A stretch of DNA of 64,000 nt from Sipunculus nudus (GCA_026874595.1 CM049308.1:25592367-25656366), one strand, 5' to 3'. Positions 44,560 to 57,800 are shown, counted from the stretch's first letter. Program-made: numbers and translations. Notes: generated by a model not told the origin, from the sequence alone.

Positions 44560-44900
44560 CACTTTAGTCAAAATGCAGGCAGAAGGACCTTATGCAACGA
44601 TATAAATGATGGGAAGATGCCCCTTTCAGGAAACTTCTTGACTTATCGAAAGCGTTTGACACAATAGACCTTGAAGTTACTAATTTCATTACTTCACTTG
44701 TATGGACTTCAATAATTGTTCTTGGGCTGTGAGAAGAACTCTACGTTATTAAAAGGTCCAACACCGTTAAATAATTTGACAACAATCAGCAAAATACATT
44801 TTATTGAGTACCTGCTCAAGTAATATCAAAACATACTAGTATATCATGTTATATTTTTCTTTATGGCCACGTTTTAGGCTTTCCTTGAACTTAATATACT
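44560..44900 (+). pseudogene. LINE reverse-transcriptase fragment (CR1/Jockey-like)
   Basis: LLDLSKAFDTIDLEV at about 44636-44680 is RT motif A (the family has FLDLSKAFDTIDH). Upstream LCNDINDGKMPL and downstream LYGLQ..FLGCEKNSTLLK fit the surrounding RT sequence but lie in different frames with stops. It is a short, heavily decayed relic. Confidence 0.6.
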
Positions 44901-44992
44901 GCCCCTGCTAAAGCATTTTTGTAGGATTTTCTTTTAAATTTATGGAAGAGATTTCGCCCCGGATAATTGACACCATTTGATAATCCTGGTGT

Positions 44993-44997
<5 letters not shown>

Positions 44998-45056
<59 letters not shown>
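44998..45056. repeat. (TA)n microsatellite
   Basis: A pure TA run. The YI-repeat peptide predicted across it is an artefact of the microsatellite. Confidence 0.9.
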
Positions 45057-45058
<2 letters not shown>

Positions 45059-45514
45059 CAGTGTAGGGAAATAGTATGAAGCTTCTTCAGCTCCTGCAAA
45101 TGGATTGTGAATCCCTAGATGGCTCGAGACACCATGACAGGCATAGCATGTGCTATAGTGTAAGGATACCAGAGTCATAAATGGTGTAATAAATGATAAT
45201 GTGTAAGAAATCATAATAAAATGTATTGTTCAATGGCCGACAGGAGGAAAGAGTGTTGAAAATAATAATATTTTAACATGTACAATGCTCGTAATGTTCC
45301 AGATGATGTATTGTCTATGTCAGCCTGTCACTTATTGTCTGTGGTTCTTATGGGACCTGTTATTCTTAAAGGAATTATTTCAATGATATTTCCCCGATCC
45401 TGAAGATGCCACATTTGATTAACACGTTATAGGAAGGGCAACCTTTGTATTTAATTTGTTTACTGGATTATTGCAACACCGACTGTGCTTAGAGATATAT
45501 CCTTGTTATTGCAG

Positions 45515-45666
45515 CCTATGCAGAACAACAACAATTCTATGATTTTACTTAGTGATGAATTGGAATATCATCTGAATGGAGCAACAGGAAATTGGAATAA
45601 TAACCGGAAGACCCTCCTGTCTCTAGCTAGGGGCAAGTCGGAACCGCAACTTCAAATGCACAAGTG
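45515..45666 (+). CDS. Candidate exon with good splice sites, unrecognised
   Basis: The acceptor is tgttattgcag ending at 45514 and the donor is AAGTG|GTAAGA at 45667. It reads PMQNNNNSMILLSDELEYHL, then NGATGNWNNNRKTLLSLARG and KSEPQLQMHK. A decayed inverted copy lies at 28.7-29.2 kb. The existence of a second copy points to a mobile or duplicated unit; no family is recognised. Confidence 0.4.
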
Positions 45667-46120
45667 GTAAGATGATAACGACTGCCCTGAATCTGACTGG
45701 ATTTATTCAGCCATTGTACATCGTGAATCGGCTGGATCCATGGCAGAACCATGATTGGTTCATTGACCGATTCCTGGTTTGCGCCCCACCCCCTAGGTGA
45801 ACCTGCGGGAAGGATTAGGTGTAGAGTGCCCTGACCATGTTCCAGACTTCCTCCGTTTCACCATCAACCTCCACATCCACTAGGAAAATACCCGTCAAAA
45901 CATCCAGGCAGACTCTAAGAATGAAAATACAACCTAGAGTGAAACAAAATCTGCAACTGTGAAATGGGGACACTCGGAATATGAAAGACCTAGTGAAACC
46001 TTGTGGCTTAGCGATGTAGTTATTATAGAAATTCTGAAATATGGTGAACCCCGCAACCCAGTAGATGAACAGAAGGCCTCGGGACTTTTGTACCATATGT
46101 TTCTCCGGAGACAAACATCC
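45540..46120 (+). repeat. Duplicated segment, partner inverted at 28720-29215
   Basis: Besides the exon at 45515-45666 the shared part includes TGACTGGATTTATTCAGCC, GGATCCATGGCAGAACCATG, CAGGCAGACTCTAAGAATG and GGTGAACCCCGCAACCCAGT. The two copies are about 16.5 kb apart in opposite orientation. Confidence 0.75.
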
Positions 46121-46257
46121 TTCTACAGAACGGATTTTATTCGTGATTGTGTGGTGTCACATCCCCAACCGCACATCATAACTTTAAAGATACAACCTTT
46201 TGCCTTAAGGTTGCAGGATCAAAGTGTGTTCGGCATGCAATTCAGCTTTACAAAATT

Positions 46258-48040
46258 GTCTGAAAATTATCAAATTCCTCATTACTGGTATTATTTAGGG
46301 TGATGGGGGATCGAATTAGACACTGCTTGAATTCAAACTATAATAATTTATAAACAGATAGTGCCTTCAAAACTATCTTGTTTTAAAATGACATCAAAAG
46401 ACATATTTCTTACATGAAATATATAATTTGCAGAATAGCTCGTTTTGTTATCCACTTTCTTCGCTTCTAAGTTGAAAGTCACTTTGCACATATATTAATC
46501 CTTTTCTGTCGGATAATAAATCAAATAAAATCTTTTATTTATCCTTGACCTATATAAGAAAATGATAATAGGTGTAAAATTGTACATTTAAAAACCAGGT
46601 TCTTGTTTCTGAATATTAGAATTTAAGATATGTTGTTCAACATATATTTTATACTTTTAATTATGTGAAGACAATGCTAAAATGTAAAAAAACATTAAAT
46701 TCATTATAGTATTCATGTGAAATAATTTTATGAAACCTGGTAACTCTGTCTTTGGAAACAGTTTTTTTTTTAGAATGGCTTTAAACTTTGACCCATGGGT
46801 CACTGTGCTCAGCTGAAGTTGACCTTGAACGTTAAAATCTAAAAATAATATCAAATGGAGATAAAATCTGAGAAGTGGTGGTAAAATAGGCCATGATTGG
46901 TCGAAGAAACTGTTGCAAATAATATTTTGTGATCTTACCATGTGTTTCCTAATTTTAAAAATGTATGCAGTTTGTGAATAAAGATCTATATTATTACCAT
47001 GATCACTGATTTGCTTTTTGATAAGCTGTTGACAGTTCAGCTGTTAACACATTTGTTCAATTAGATCCTATTTTTTTTTATCAAATCAATGTTTTCCCTA
47101 TTTTATCCAATGTATACAGTTGCCATAACTTTCCCACTCCATAGGTGGAAGGACTTGATGGTTGGCGTAACACCTCTGTATACATTTTCATTATTTTATA
47201 AGTTTTATGCACTTGCAAATAAAACTATTGTTCAAATTGCTCAGGTGCAGGGACAAAGTGATGACGGGGGGGGGGGGGGGGGATAATGAGGGGATTAACA
47301 ACTTCCATTGAATATACTTTATACAGGATATGAAATTTAATTCTACTGTGCTTACAGAAAAAAGGTTATTTATAATTATTAAATATTTAAAAACAGGTAA
47401 AAAATGGAAAGAGAAACAAATCACTTTAATTCCAATTCTATTGAAGCAGGAAAATAATGAACAAATGTTTGCACTAGATCATCTTTTTAATAACATCAAT
47501 TTTTTTTTCAAGTTTATAATTTTACTGTACATTCACCGTATTACATATATATCTGAATATCTAAGTTGATTCACAAACTGCATCAAAAGTTATAGCTTAT
47601 TCGGTCAGGTAACATCACAGTATGTACACAGATTTATTTATTTATTTTTTTATAATATATATTTCTTAAATTTGAAAAACAATAAAAATTTGAAAAAATA
47701 CACTTGATTTAGTATTCACAATTTTAAGTTGCACCTTGACTTATCCATGATTTAGCTCGCATATTATCCAAATTATGCCTACTGATGGGTTTTATTATAT
47801 TTTAATTCACTTAAATTATTTAAAAGGAGCTGCTACATTACCACAACATGGGATTAACTGGATTACTCTTTGAATTATTATTTCAAGAAAAGTTATGTAC
47901 ACTGGTGTAAACAGCTTCACAATTAAAGAAATACAGTTATTGCAATACACTTGGAGAGGGGGAGGGAGAGGTGCCATAAGAATAAATGTACACCTGTGAC
48001 AGCAGGGGTGATCGACTAGTGTTGCATCACTGATAAGGTT
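46258..48040. repeat. 1.7-kb duplication, copy 1 (partner 51256-52915)
   Basis: It runs from GTCTGAAAATTATCAAATTC through TTTGACCCATGGGTCACTGT (46786-46805), the segment shared with 38.8-39.6 kb including a G run at 47265-47282, and AGGGGGAGGGAGAGGTGCC, to GGGGTGATCGACTAGTGTTG. No protein is supported. Confidence 0.85.
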
Positions 48041-49330
48041 ACCTTTTTTCCCACTAATAAATTAGTACTTTGGGGATGGAGAGATAATACTTTTTGTCAG
48101 ATATGACTTTATTACTTAAAACATGTATGCATGTTCCAGTACTTGGAAGAAGAGTGATGGGTTGGACATTTAATATTACTCTCTCACAGATTTATACATA
48201 AAGATAGTTACTATTCCAAACTCACAACAAGGCCCATAGATGTGTATCAAGTGGAATTATTTTTTTTATTATAATTATACCTTACGAGTGCTTAGTATAG
48301 TTACTGTACATATTCTGTGAGAGATAATTGATTATATAATTGAAGAACTAACAAACTGTTGAATTAGTAGGAGGCACTTAACAGGTGTAATTTTCAAATT
48401 CAACAAGTTGTCAAAGAAAAATGTATGGATGTTTTTGTTTATTTTACTTTTTATGCTTGAAGTTGATCATTGGTCCAAGTATGTGTCTGGCCTTTATAAA
48501 TTCTGTAAACTGTTGTCCGCTTTTAATTATATCATATATGTACAGAGGCTACATCATAATGGCATTGTATATGTGTATGGAAGAGATGGATGAGAAATCA
48601 CCATTGCATACTAATTTTTTTATATTAAAGCACTAAGAAACATACTGCTGACAAGGCCCTAAAATGGATACTGCTTCTCAAAATCAGCTGGGTATCATTA
48701 AAAAACAAAGTGAGCTTACAATATAAATTCTAATTTAAAAAAAAAATAATTTTGAGTTTACCAGCACATGCAATGGAATATATGAATAAAAGTAATTTTT
48801 GTACTGTTTGTAAATTTTAAAGGTTAAATCATTTTTTTTAAATATGTTGTCTTATAGCATTCATTAATGTTACTGTTCCTATGTAAGGACTCAGCATTTT
48901 ATTTATTATTTTGTTAACTGTAGTCTGTAACTATATAAATATAAAATTTATGTGGCCTGGATGACATCTAAGGCATCTGATTTGGACTGAACAATATTGT
49001 AAATAATAATAATACAATAAAAAATATAATCTGTATATAGCGAAAATGCCAAGTAATGTAATAAGTAAATATACATGCATGTGTCTGTTGGTAATACCTT
49101 GTACCCAGTAAAAGTATAACTTGGACAAAAGATGTTTGGGGATGCAAATGTCGTTTGTTTACATGCCAAGGGGGGGGGGGGGACCGCTGTTATAGACCGG
49201 CTGAGTAATGCTTATCAAAGTCGTGTTGCTCCTTGCTACCAATGCAATGAATGCTGATTTTATATCTCGCAGACCATATAGGAATCGTCTTTTGTAGGTG
49301 ACATCTGTTAAAAAGCCTTTTCATCGCGAA
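48041..49330. other. No supported gene; G run at 49169-49182
   Basis: AT-rich DNA with short overlapping frames lacking domains. The G run is followed by a GC-richer block that leads into the candidate minus-strand exon. Confidence 0.4.
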
Positions 49331-49504
49331 AACATACCAAGCCACTTGTATTGTCTTACCGGGCCGCCATCTTGAAAATCACACAGCACTAGACGCCGCC
49401 ATGCGCCTAACATTCCACGGCGTAAAACTAAATGTAGATGTACAAAGTTGTTTCACCTGTTTACAAGCAATTGCAAAGATCATCATGATACAAAACTGAC
49501 TTAC

Positions 49505-49683
49505 CTGTAAGCTTGAATTTCTGAGAGTGACGGATTCTCTGCATAAAAAATAGTGATTTGCTGTTGGTCTTTCTGACACCTCATGTCACTGCTGGAGCCG
49601 CCAAGAAGATACACGTCACGCGTGACGTGTACAGTCAAACGCCGGCAGTGCACCCTCCCGTTAATAAAAGGAATTAATGACAC
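49505..49683 (-). CDS. Candidate first coding exon, minus strand, unrecognised
   Basis: It reads MSLIPFINGRVHCRRLTVHV, then TRDVYLLGGSSSDMRCQKDQ and QQITIFYAENPSLSEIQAY, and ends at a perfect donor, CAG|GTAAGT. The region is GC- and CpG-richer than its flanks, as for a promoter-proximal exon. The start codon at 49683 is a guess. No downstream exon was recognised on the minus strand. Confidence 0.35.
49611..49630. other. Perfect 20-bp palindrome with two TGACGTG-type half sites
   Basis: ACACGTCACGCGTGACGTGT is identical to its reverse complement and holds CACGTCA and TGACGTG, which resemble CREB/ATF half sites. It falls inside the candidate exon, where it would encode HVTRDV. Confidence 0.8.
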
Positions 49684-49958
49684 TCTCGCGGGAGAAGGGG
49701 TTTTTTATGGGAAATTCATAAAACAAAACCCTTTACAAGAGGCAACGGGTGGGGGAGGAAAGAACAACCCATTTATCTAGAAACAACCGTTTTATAAAAC
49801 CCTTTCTTCTAACAGTGTGGAGACGGTTTATCCCATTCCGTTTGCGAGTTCCATGAACACTACATCTGGAGGCCTAAAGCTGTGGCTTTTGTATTGAAAT
49901 GTCTTTTGATTTTTTTACGAACCAGCAAAATATTTTTTCATGAATGCTCATAATTGTA

Positions 49959-50180
49959 TCCGCCAAAACAGAGTTTTGCGGATACTAGGTTTTCAGCTCG
50001 CCGCCGCCGCCGCGTAGGTGTCCGGAGAACTCCTCCGTAACCGCTGGGCGGAATTTTACGAAACCCGGGATCATGTTTGTGTCACATGTGAACTGCTGCG
50101 CCCCAATTTTGTTTTGACCTCTGACCTTTCCTCTGCGCTCTGCGTCCGTTTGTGCGTCTGTTTCCACACATAAACCCACA
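49959..50180 (+). mobile_element. Helitron-like element, 5' part
   Basis: It starts TCCGCCAAAACAGAGTTTTG after host A (49958), with GTATCCGCCAAAAC/GTTTTGCGGATAC forming a hairpin at 49956-49985. It shares with 19714-20881 the GCCGCCGCCGCCGCG block, GTCACATGTGAACTG, TGACCTTTCC and TGTGCGTCTGTTTCCACACA. It diverges after about 50180; no 3' end follows. Confidence 0.65.
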
Positions 50181-50635
50181 TGAATATAGCTAACAGATGA
50201 GTACCGCAAATGTGTAAAGGGGGCCCACACCAGGGGCAAAACAAGGATTTTTTAAAAGGGCAGGGTCATACCCAGGAAGACTATATGAAAACCTAAAAAA
50301 GGGTGCGAGTGTCGCTAAATTTGGTTGTAACCCCTAAAAAAAGGTTGTGATTGCCCCAAAATGGAAGGTGGTCATGACCCCCCGGACCCACCCTCCTGGA
50401 ACCCATAATGCACAGCCATATATGCTGTCCACCATAACTCAATTAGAACAGAGGTTAATAACAGTAAAAGTCTATGAAACATACATCACAACACACACAT
50501 GTACCACACAGATTCAAAGGTCATAGAAATATTGAGCCAATGCAATGAATGACACTGTATGACGACTGAGTGTTTCTTGAACATGACAACATGAATGACG
50601 ATTTAGGCCCAAAAAAAATCAAAGGTACACTGTAA
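50181..50635. other. No gene seen
   Basis: The stretch 50225-50410 (GGGCAGGGTCATACCCAGG, GGTCATGACCCCCCGGACCC) is more GC-rich and looks like a repeat fragment, without a second copy in the window. Confidence 0.4.
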
Positions 50636-50850
50636 AAAGAAAAGGTTTTCTAAAGGGTAATAAAAAGGTTTTTATCGTGTCCAAATACAGAAACCCTTAA
50701 ATGTTTTTTTTTTTGAGAAAACCCATTTCCGAAAAACCTTTAATAGGTTTTTTTTAAAACCCTTTAAAGGTTTTATTTAAATTACATCAAACCAAATAAC
50801 CTTTATAGGGCCATGAAAAAAAACCCTTTTGAAAGATTTTGTTTATAGGA
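50636..50850. repeat. Cluster of AAACCTTT / AAAGGTTT motifs
   Basis: AAAAGGTTTT, AAAAACCTTTAATAGG, AAAACCCTTTAAAGGTTTT and AAATAACCTTTATAGGG occur in both orientations within about 210 bases. A related pair lies at 49729 (AAAACCCTTTACAAG) and 49794 (AAAACCCTTTCTTC). It can fold on itself; function unknown. Confidence 0.6.
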
Positions 50851-51255
50851 CAAACAAGAAATCTATAGGTCATATCACGCAGTACATATTGTCTTCTAGG
50901 GTAACTGTGCATAATCTGTAAAATAAAACAAGGAAACAATAATTTGCAGAAATCCAGATCTATTTATTTGATATTAAAACTTTACATGAGTATAACATAA
51001 ACAATTGCCGCTCATGCTAATTCGACTTAAGAACAACATTCTTAGAAGTCCTACAAGATGCTGTTTTGAAATATTAAAAATCTTGCCAGACTTAACTGAA
51101 ACACAAACACCTATACAAACAATTACAATATCTTTGCACATAAGATTAATCAAAAGATAACATAAGTGATATAAAGAAATCACAACTGAGAATTACGCTT
51201 AATAGAAAGCCCATAAAATATATCAGCACTTCATGTCACAGGATATCCATTAAAA

Positions 51256-52915
51256 ATTGTCTGAAAATGTAACAAATTCCTCATTACTGGTATTATTTAG
51301 AGGGATGGGGGAAAGAATTAGACACTGCTTGAATTCAAACTATAATAATTTATAAACAGATAGTACCATCAAAACTTTCTTGTATAAAATGACATAAAAA
51401 CACATATGTCTTACATGAAATGATGTATAATTTGCAGAATAGCTCGTTTTATTATCCACTTTTTTAGCATCTTAAGTTGCAAGCCACTTTGCACATATAA
51501 TAAGCCTTTTCTGTCAGATAATAAATCAAATAAAATCTTTTATTTATCCTTGACCTATATAAGAAAATGATAATAGGTGTAAAATTGTACATTTAAAAAC
51601 CAGGTTCTTGTTTCTGAATATTAGAATTTAAGATATGTTGTTCAACATATTTCATACTTTTAATAATGTGAAGACAATGCTTAAATGTAAAAAAAAACAT
51701 ATAATTCATTATATGTTATTCATGTGAAATAATTTTATGAAACCTGGTTACTCTATCTTTGGAAACATAGTTTTTTATAATGGCTTTAAACTTTGACCCA
51801 TGGGTCACTGTGCTCAGCCGAAGTTGACCTTGAACGTTAAAATATAAATAAAAACAAATGGAGATAAAATCTGAGAAGAAGTGGTAATATAGGCCATGAT
51901 TGGTCGAAGAAACTGTTGCAAATAATATTTTTTGATCTTACCATATGTTTCCTAATTTTAAGAATGTATGCAGTTTGTGAATAAAGATCTATATTATTAC
52001 CATGACCACTGATTGGCTTTTTGATAAGCTGTTGACAGTTCAGCAGGTTAAACATTTGTTCAATTAGATTCTATTTTTTTATAAAACCAATTTGTTCTCT
52101 ATTTTATCCAATGTTTACAGTTCCCATAACATTAACACTCCATAGGTGGAAGGACTTGATGGTTGGTGTAACACCTCTGTATACATTTTCATTATTTTAT
52201 AAATGTTGTGCACTTGCAAATAAAACTATTGTCCAAAGTGCTCAGGTGCAGGGACAAAGTGATGACAAAGGGGGGGGGGGGGGGTGATGAGGGGAGTAAC
52301 AATTTCCATTGAATATACTTCTTACAGGATATAAAATTTAATGTTTGCACTAGATCTTCATCTTTTTAATAACATCAATTTTTTTTCAAGTTTATAAATT
52401 TTACTATGCATTCACCATATAACATATATATCTGAATATCTAAGTTGATTCATAATTCACAAACTGCATCAAAAGTTATAGCTTATTTGGTCAGGTAACA
52501 TCACAGTATGTACACAGATCTATTTTTATTATATATATTTCTTAAATTTGAAAAACAATAAAAATTTGAAAATAACACGATTTAGAATTCACAATTTTAA
52601 GTTGCACCTTGACTTATCCATGATTTGGCTCACATATTATCCAAATTATGCCTACTGATGGGTTTAATTATATTTTAATTCGCTAAAATTATTTAAAAGG
52701 AGATGCCACATTACCACAACACGACATCAACTAGATTACTCTTTGAATAATTATTTCAAGAAAAGTTTGTACACTGGAATGTAAACAGCTTCACAATTAA
52801 AGAAATACGGTTATTGCAATACACTAGGAGAGGGGGAGGGAGAGGTGCCATAAAAATAAATGTACACCTGTGACAGCAGGGGTGATCGACTAGCGTTGCA
52901 TCATTGATAAGGTTA
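51256..52915. repeat. 1.7-kb duplication, copy 2 (partner 46258-48040)
   Basis: Same landmarks as copy 1, including TTTGACCCATGGGTCACTGT (51791-51810), a G run at 52270-52284 and GGGGTGATCGACTAGCGTTG near the end. It lacks about 100 bases around TTACAGGATAT present in copy 1 (the AACAGTGCTT to AACAAATG stretch). Confidence 0.85.
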
Positions 52916-53214
52916 CCCAGGCTGGGCTGATCCATCAGAAGTGGATCTTGACAATGCAAATCATTACAAAAGAGCCTCTGTAGAAAACTTCAATAACTAG
53001 TATAATTTTTTTTTAAACTTTACTTTCAAATTTCAGGTTAAATTCTTATGTTTACCTGCTGTGAATATTAAATCAAATGTAAAAAAAATGCAATGGTCAA
53101 TCTTGGCCAAAATTTAAGGTACTAATTTTATATTTATGCCAATAACATAAAATTTAAAAAAATCAAGTCTAATTTTAGGTATACAATTAAATTTTTATTG
53201 AATAAAGACATATA

Positions 53215-56200
53215 ACTGGAAACAAGTGACCTAGGGGTCATGACGCTCAGCTGACCAGGAAGACATTGACAAAAGTAATTTTATCATCTGAATGTCAAAT
53301 TTGAATGAAATACTTTTTCCAAACTTGACCTTTTGTATAAAATCATCCGATATTCATTGGGGTACTATGGAGCTCTGTAGCATGAAGGATATGGGTAAAA
53401 GACACCTATTTTCAAGGTTTACAAGATGACTTTTCAGGGGTCTCCCAGCATGTCAAAAAATAAAATTCTAGGTCCAGTTATTATGATTTGTGCCCTGTTA
53501 ACAAATCCAAATGTTTATTCTGGGGGTATTTCAAAGCCGCATAGGATGAAGGATATGGGTAACAGAGATGTAATTTCAGGTGCACAAGGAGACTTTTCAG
53601 GGGCCTCCCAGCATATCAAGAAAGGAGATTCTAGGTCAAGTCATTATAATTTGTGCTCTGTTAACAGATGACCAAATCTTTATTCTGGGGAGTACTTCGG
53701 AGCCCCAGAGAATGAAGGATATGGGTAACAGGGACCTTATTTTGGGTTTCCATGTAGACCTTTTATGGGCTTCCCTGGAGGTGAGGACAGAAGATTCTAG
53801 GTCCAGTCATTATGATTTGTGCCCTGTTAATATATGACCAAATCTTTATTCTGGGGGGTACTTCAGAGCCCCATGGCTCACAGAATATGGGTAACAGGGA
53901 CCTTATTTCGGGTTTCCATGTAGACCTTTTATGGGCTTCCCTGGAGGTGAGGACAGAAGATTCTAGGTCCAGTCATTATGATTTGTGCCCTGTTTACAGA
54001 TGACCAAATGTTTAAAGATCACAAAAGTAGAGAAAAAAAATCGTAAAAAAATAAAAAAAATATAGGTGGCGCCACCAATCTCCAGAAATTGATGAAACAC
54101 TCCATGATCAATATCCATGCAAAGAATCATGGTGATTAATGCATTAGTTGTTCAGATACTTGAGCTTTTGTATTAAATTTTGCATCATTCTGGGGGGTAC
54201 TTCACAACCCCATAGCTTGAAGAATATAGGTCACAGTGACCTAATTTCAGGTTTAAAAGGAGAATTTCCATAGACCTCCCAGGATTTCAAGTAAGAAGAT
54301 TCCCGGTCTAGCGGTTACAATTTGTGCCCTGTTAACAGACAGACGCCTGGATGGCCGGACGGACGACGGACAAAAGGTGATCCCTACAGCTCAGATGACT
54401 TTCAGTCAGCTGAGCTAAAAATTGAAAAAATACAGGTGGCGCCACCAGAATGCAGAAACTGATGAAACATTTCATGATCAATATCCATGCAAAGAATCAT
54501 GGTGATCAATATAATAATTGTTCAGATACTTGAACTTTTGTATCAAATTTTCCATTATTCTGGGGGGTACTTCGGAGCCCCATAGCTCAGAGGTTATGGG
54601 TAACAGAGACCTAATTTCAAGTTTTTAAGGAAACTTTTCATGGGCCATTCAGCATGTCAAGAGAGAAGATTCTAGGTCCAGTTGTTACGATTTGTGCCAT
54701 GTTAACAGATGACCGCATCTTATGAGGTCTCAAAAATAGAGAAAAAAATTCGTAAAAATAAAAAAAAATACAGGTGGCGCCACCATACTGCAGAAACTGA
54801 TGACACATTCCATGATCAATATCCATGCAAAGAATCATGGTGATCACTGCAATAGTTGTTTAGATACTTGAGCTTTTGTATCAAATTGTCCATTATTCTG
54901 AGGGATACTTCAGATGACTTACAGTCAGCTGAGCTAAATCACTTAATGGTCAATATCCATGCAAAGAATCATGATGATATCCGTATTAGTTGTTCAGATA
55001 CTTCAGCTTTTGTATCAAATTGTCCATTATTCTGAGGGATACTTCAGAGACCTATAGCTTGAAGGATATGGGTAACAGAGACCTAATTTCAAGTTTCCAC
55101 AGGCAATCTTCATGGGCCTCCTTGCATGACAAGAATGAAGTTTCTAGGTCCAGTTGTTGCAATTTGTACCCTCTTGATAGATAACATAGGTGGCGCCACC
55201 AGTCTGCAGGAACTGATGGAACATCTCATAATCAATATGTATGCCAAAAATCATGACCATCAGTGATGTAGTTATTGAGATATTGAAGTTTTTGTATGAA
55301 ATTTTTGACTACTCTGGGGGGGTACTTTGGGGCCCCATAGCTCGAAGGATATGGGTAACAGAGACCTAATTTCTGGTTTCCATGGAGACTTTTCATAGGT
55401 CTTCTAGTGTGTTGAGAATGAAGATTCTAGGTCCAGTCGTTACTATTTGTGCCATGCTAACAGATGACAGCATCCTTAAAGGTCTCAAAAATTAAGGAAA
55501 AAATCGTAAAAAATCGAACGATACAGGTGGCGCCACCAGTCTGCAGGAACAGATGACACATCTCATGATCAATAGTTATGCCACAAATCATGACCATCAT
55601 TCAAGTAGTTAATGAGATATTGAGGTTTTTGTATGAATTTTTTTACTTTTCTTGGGGGTACTTTAGGGCTCCATAGCTCGAAGAATATGGGTAACAGAGA
55701 CCTAATTTTGGTTTCCATGGAGACTTTTCATAGGTCTCTCAGATGACAGCATCCTTAAAGGTCTCAAAAATAGAGGAAAAAATCGTAAAAAATCAAACAA
55801 TACAGGTGGCGTCACAAGTCTGCAGGAACTGATGGAAAATTTCATAATCAATATGTATGCCAAAAATCATGACCATCAGTGATGTAGTTATTGAGATATT
55901 GAAGTTTTTGTATGAAATTTTTGACTACTCGGGGGGGGGGGGGGGGGGTACTTTGGGGCCCCATAGCTCGAAGGATATGGTTTACAGAGACCTAATATCT
56001 GGTTTCCAAGGATATTTTTCATGGACCTCTCAGTGTGTCAAGAATGAAGATTCTAGGTCCAGTCGTTACGATTTGTGCCATGCTAACAGATGACAGCATC
56101 CTTAAAGGTCTCAAAAATAGAGGAAAAATCGTAAAAAATCAAACAATAAAGGTGGCACCACCAGTCTGCAGGAAGTGATGACACATCTCATGATCAATAG

Positions 56201-57769
56201 TTATGCCATAAATCATGACCATCAGTCAAGTAGTTAATGAGATATTGAAGTTTTTGTATGAAATTTTTTACTTTTCTTGGGGGTACTTTGGGGCCCCATA
56301 GCTCGAAGAATATGGGTAACAGAGACCTAATTTCTGGTTTCCATGGGGACTTTCCATAGGTCTCTCAGTGTGTCAAGAATGAAGATTCTAGGTCCAGTCT
56401 TTACGATTTGTGCCTTGTTAACAGATGTTTACATTTTGAAAGGTCTCAAAAATATAGAAAAAAATTCTTAAAAAATTGAACGATATAGGTGGCGCCACCA
56501 GTCTGCAGGAAGTGATGGAACATCTCATGATCAATATGTATGACAAAAATCATGACCATCAGTCAAGTATTTAATGAGATATTGAAGTTTTTGTTTGAAA
56601 TTTTTTACTTTTCTGGGGGGTAGTTTGGGGCCCCATAGCTCGAAGAATATGGGTAACAGAGACCTAATTTCTGGTTTCCAAGGATATTTTTTATGGACCT
56701 CTCAGTGTGTCAAGAATGAAGATTCTAGGTCCAGTCGTTACGATTTGTGCCATGCTAACAGATGACAGCATCCTTAAAGGTCTCAAAAATAGAGGAAAAA
56801 TCGTAAAAAATCGAACAATAAAGGTGGCACCACCAGTCTGCAGGAAGTGATGACACATCTCATGATCAATAGTTATGCCATAAATCATGACCATCAGTCA
56901 AGTAGTTAATGAGATATTGAAGTTTTTGTATGAAATTTTTTACTTTTCTTGGGGGTACTTTGGGGCTCCATAGCTCGAAGAATATGGGTAACAGAGACCT
57001 AATTTCTGGTTTCCATGGGGACTTTCCATAGGTCTCTCAGTGTGTCAAGAATGAAGATTCTAGGTCCAGTCTTTACGATTTGTGCCTTGTTAACAGATGT
57101 TTACATTTTGAAAGGTCTCAAAAATATAGAAAAAAATTCTTAAAAAATTGAACGATATAGGTGGCGCAACCAGTCTGCAGGAAGTGATGGAACATCTCAT
57201 GATCAATATGTATGACAAAAATCATGACCATCAGTCAAGTATTTAATGAGATATTGAAGTTTTTGTTTGAAATTTTTTACTTTTCTGGGGGGTAGTTTGG
57301 GGCCCCATAGCTCGAAGAATATGGGTAACAGAGACCTAATTTCTGGTTTCCAAGGAGACTTTTCATAGGTCTCTCAGTGTGTCGAGAATGAAGATTCTAA
57401 GTCCAGTCATTACGATTTGTGCCTTGTTAACAGATGTTCACATTTTTAAAGGTCTCAAAAATAGAGAAAAAAATTCGTAAAAAATCGAAAAATACAGGTG
57501 GCGCCACCAGTCTTCAGGAAATGATGGAACCTCTCATGATCAATATGTATGCCAAAAATCATGACCATCAGTCAAGTAGTTAATGAGATATTGAAGTTTT
57601 TGTATGAAATTTTGGACTTTTCTGGGGGGTACTTTGGGGCCCCATAGCTCGAAGGATATGGGTAACAGAGACCTAATTTCTGGTTTCCAAGGAGATTTTT
57701 CATGGACCTCCCAGGATGTCAAGTTAGAAGATTCCAGTTCTAGAGGTTACGATTTGTGCCTGGTTAACG

Positions 57770-57800
<31 letters not shown>

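Noticed and set aside
44891-45214. Minus-strand frame with an Ile-Tyr repeat
   Set aside because: It is produced by the (TA)n microsatellite.
54450-54470. ACTGATGAAAC in the 337-bp units, reminiscent of a hammerhead core
   Set aside because: The bases after it do not give stem II plus GAAA plus a third stem; variants in other units break the core.
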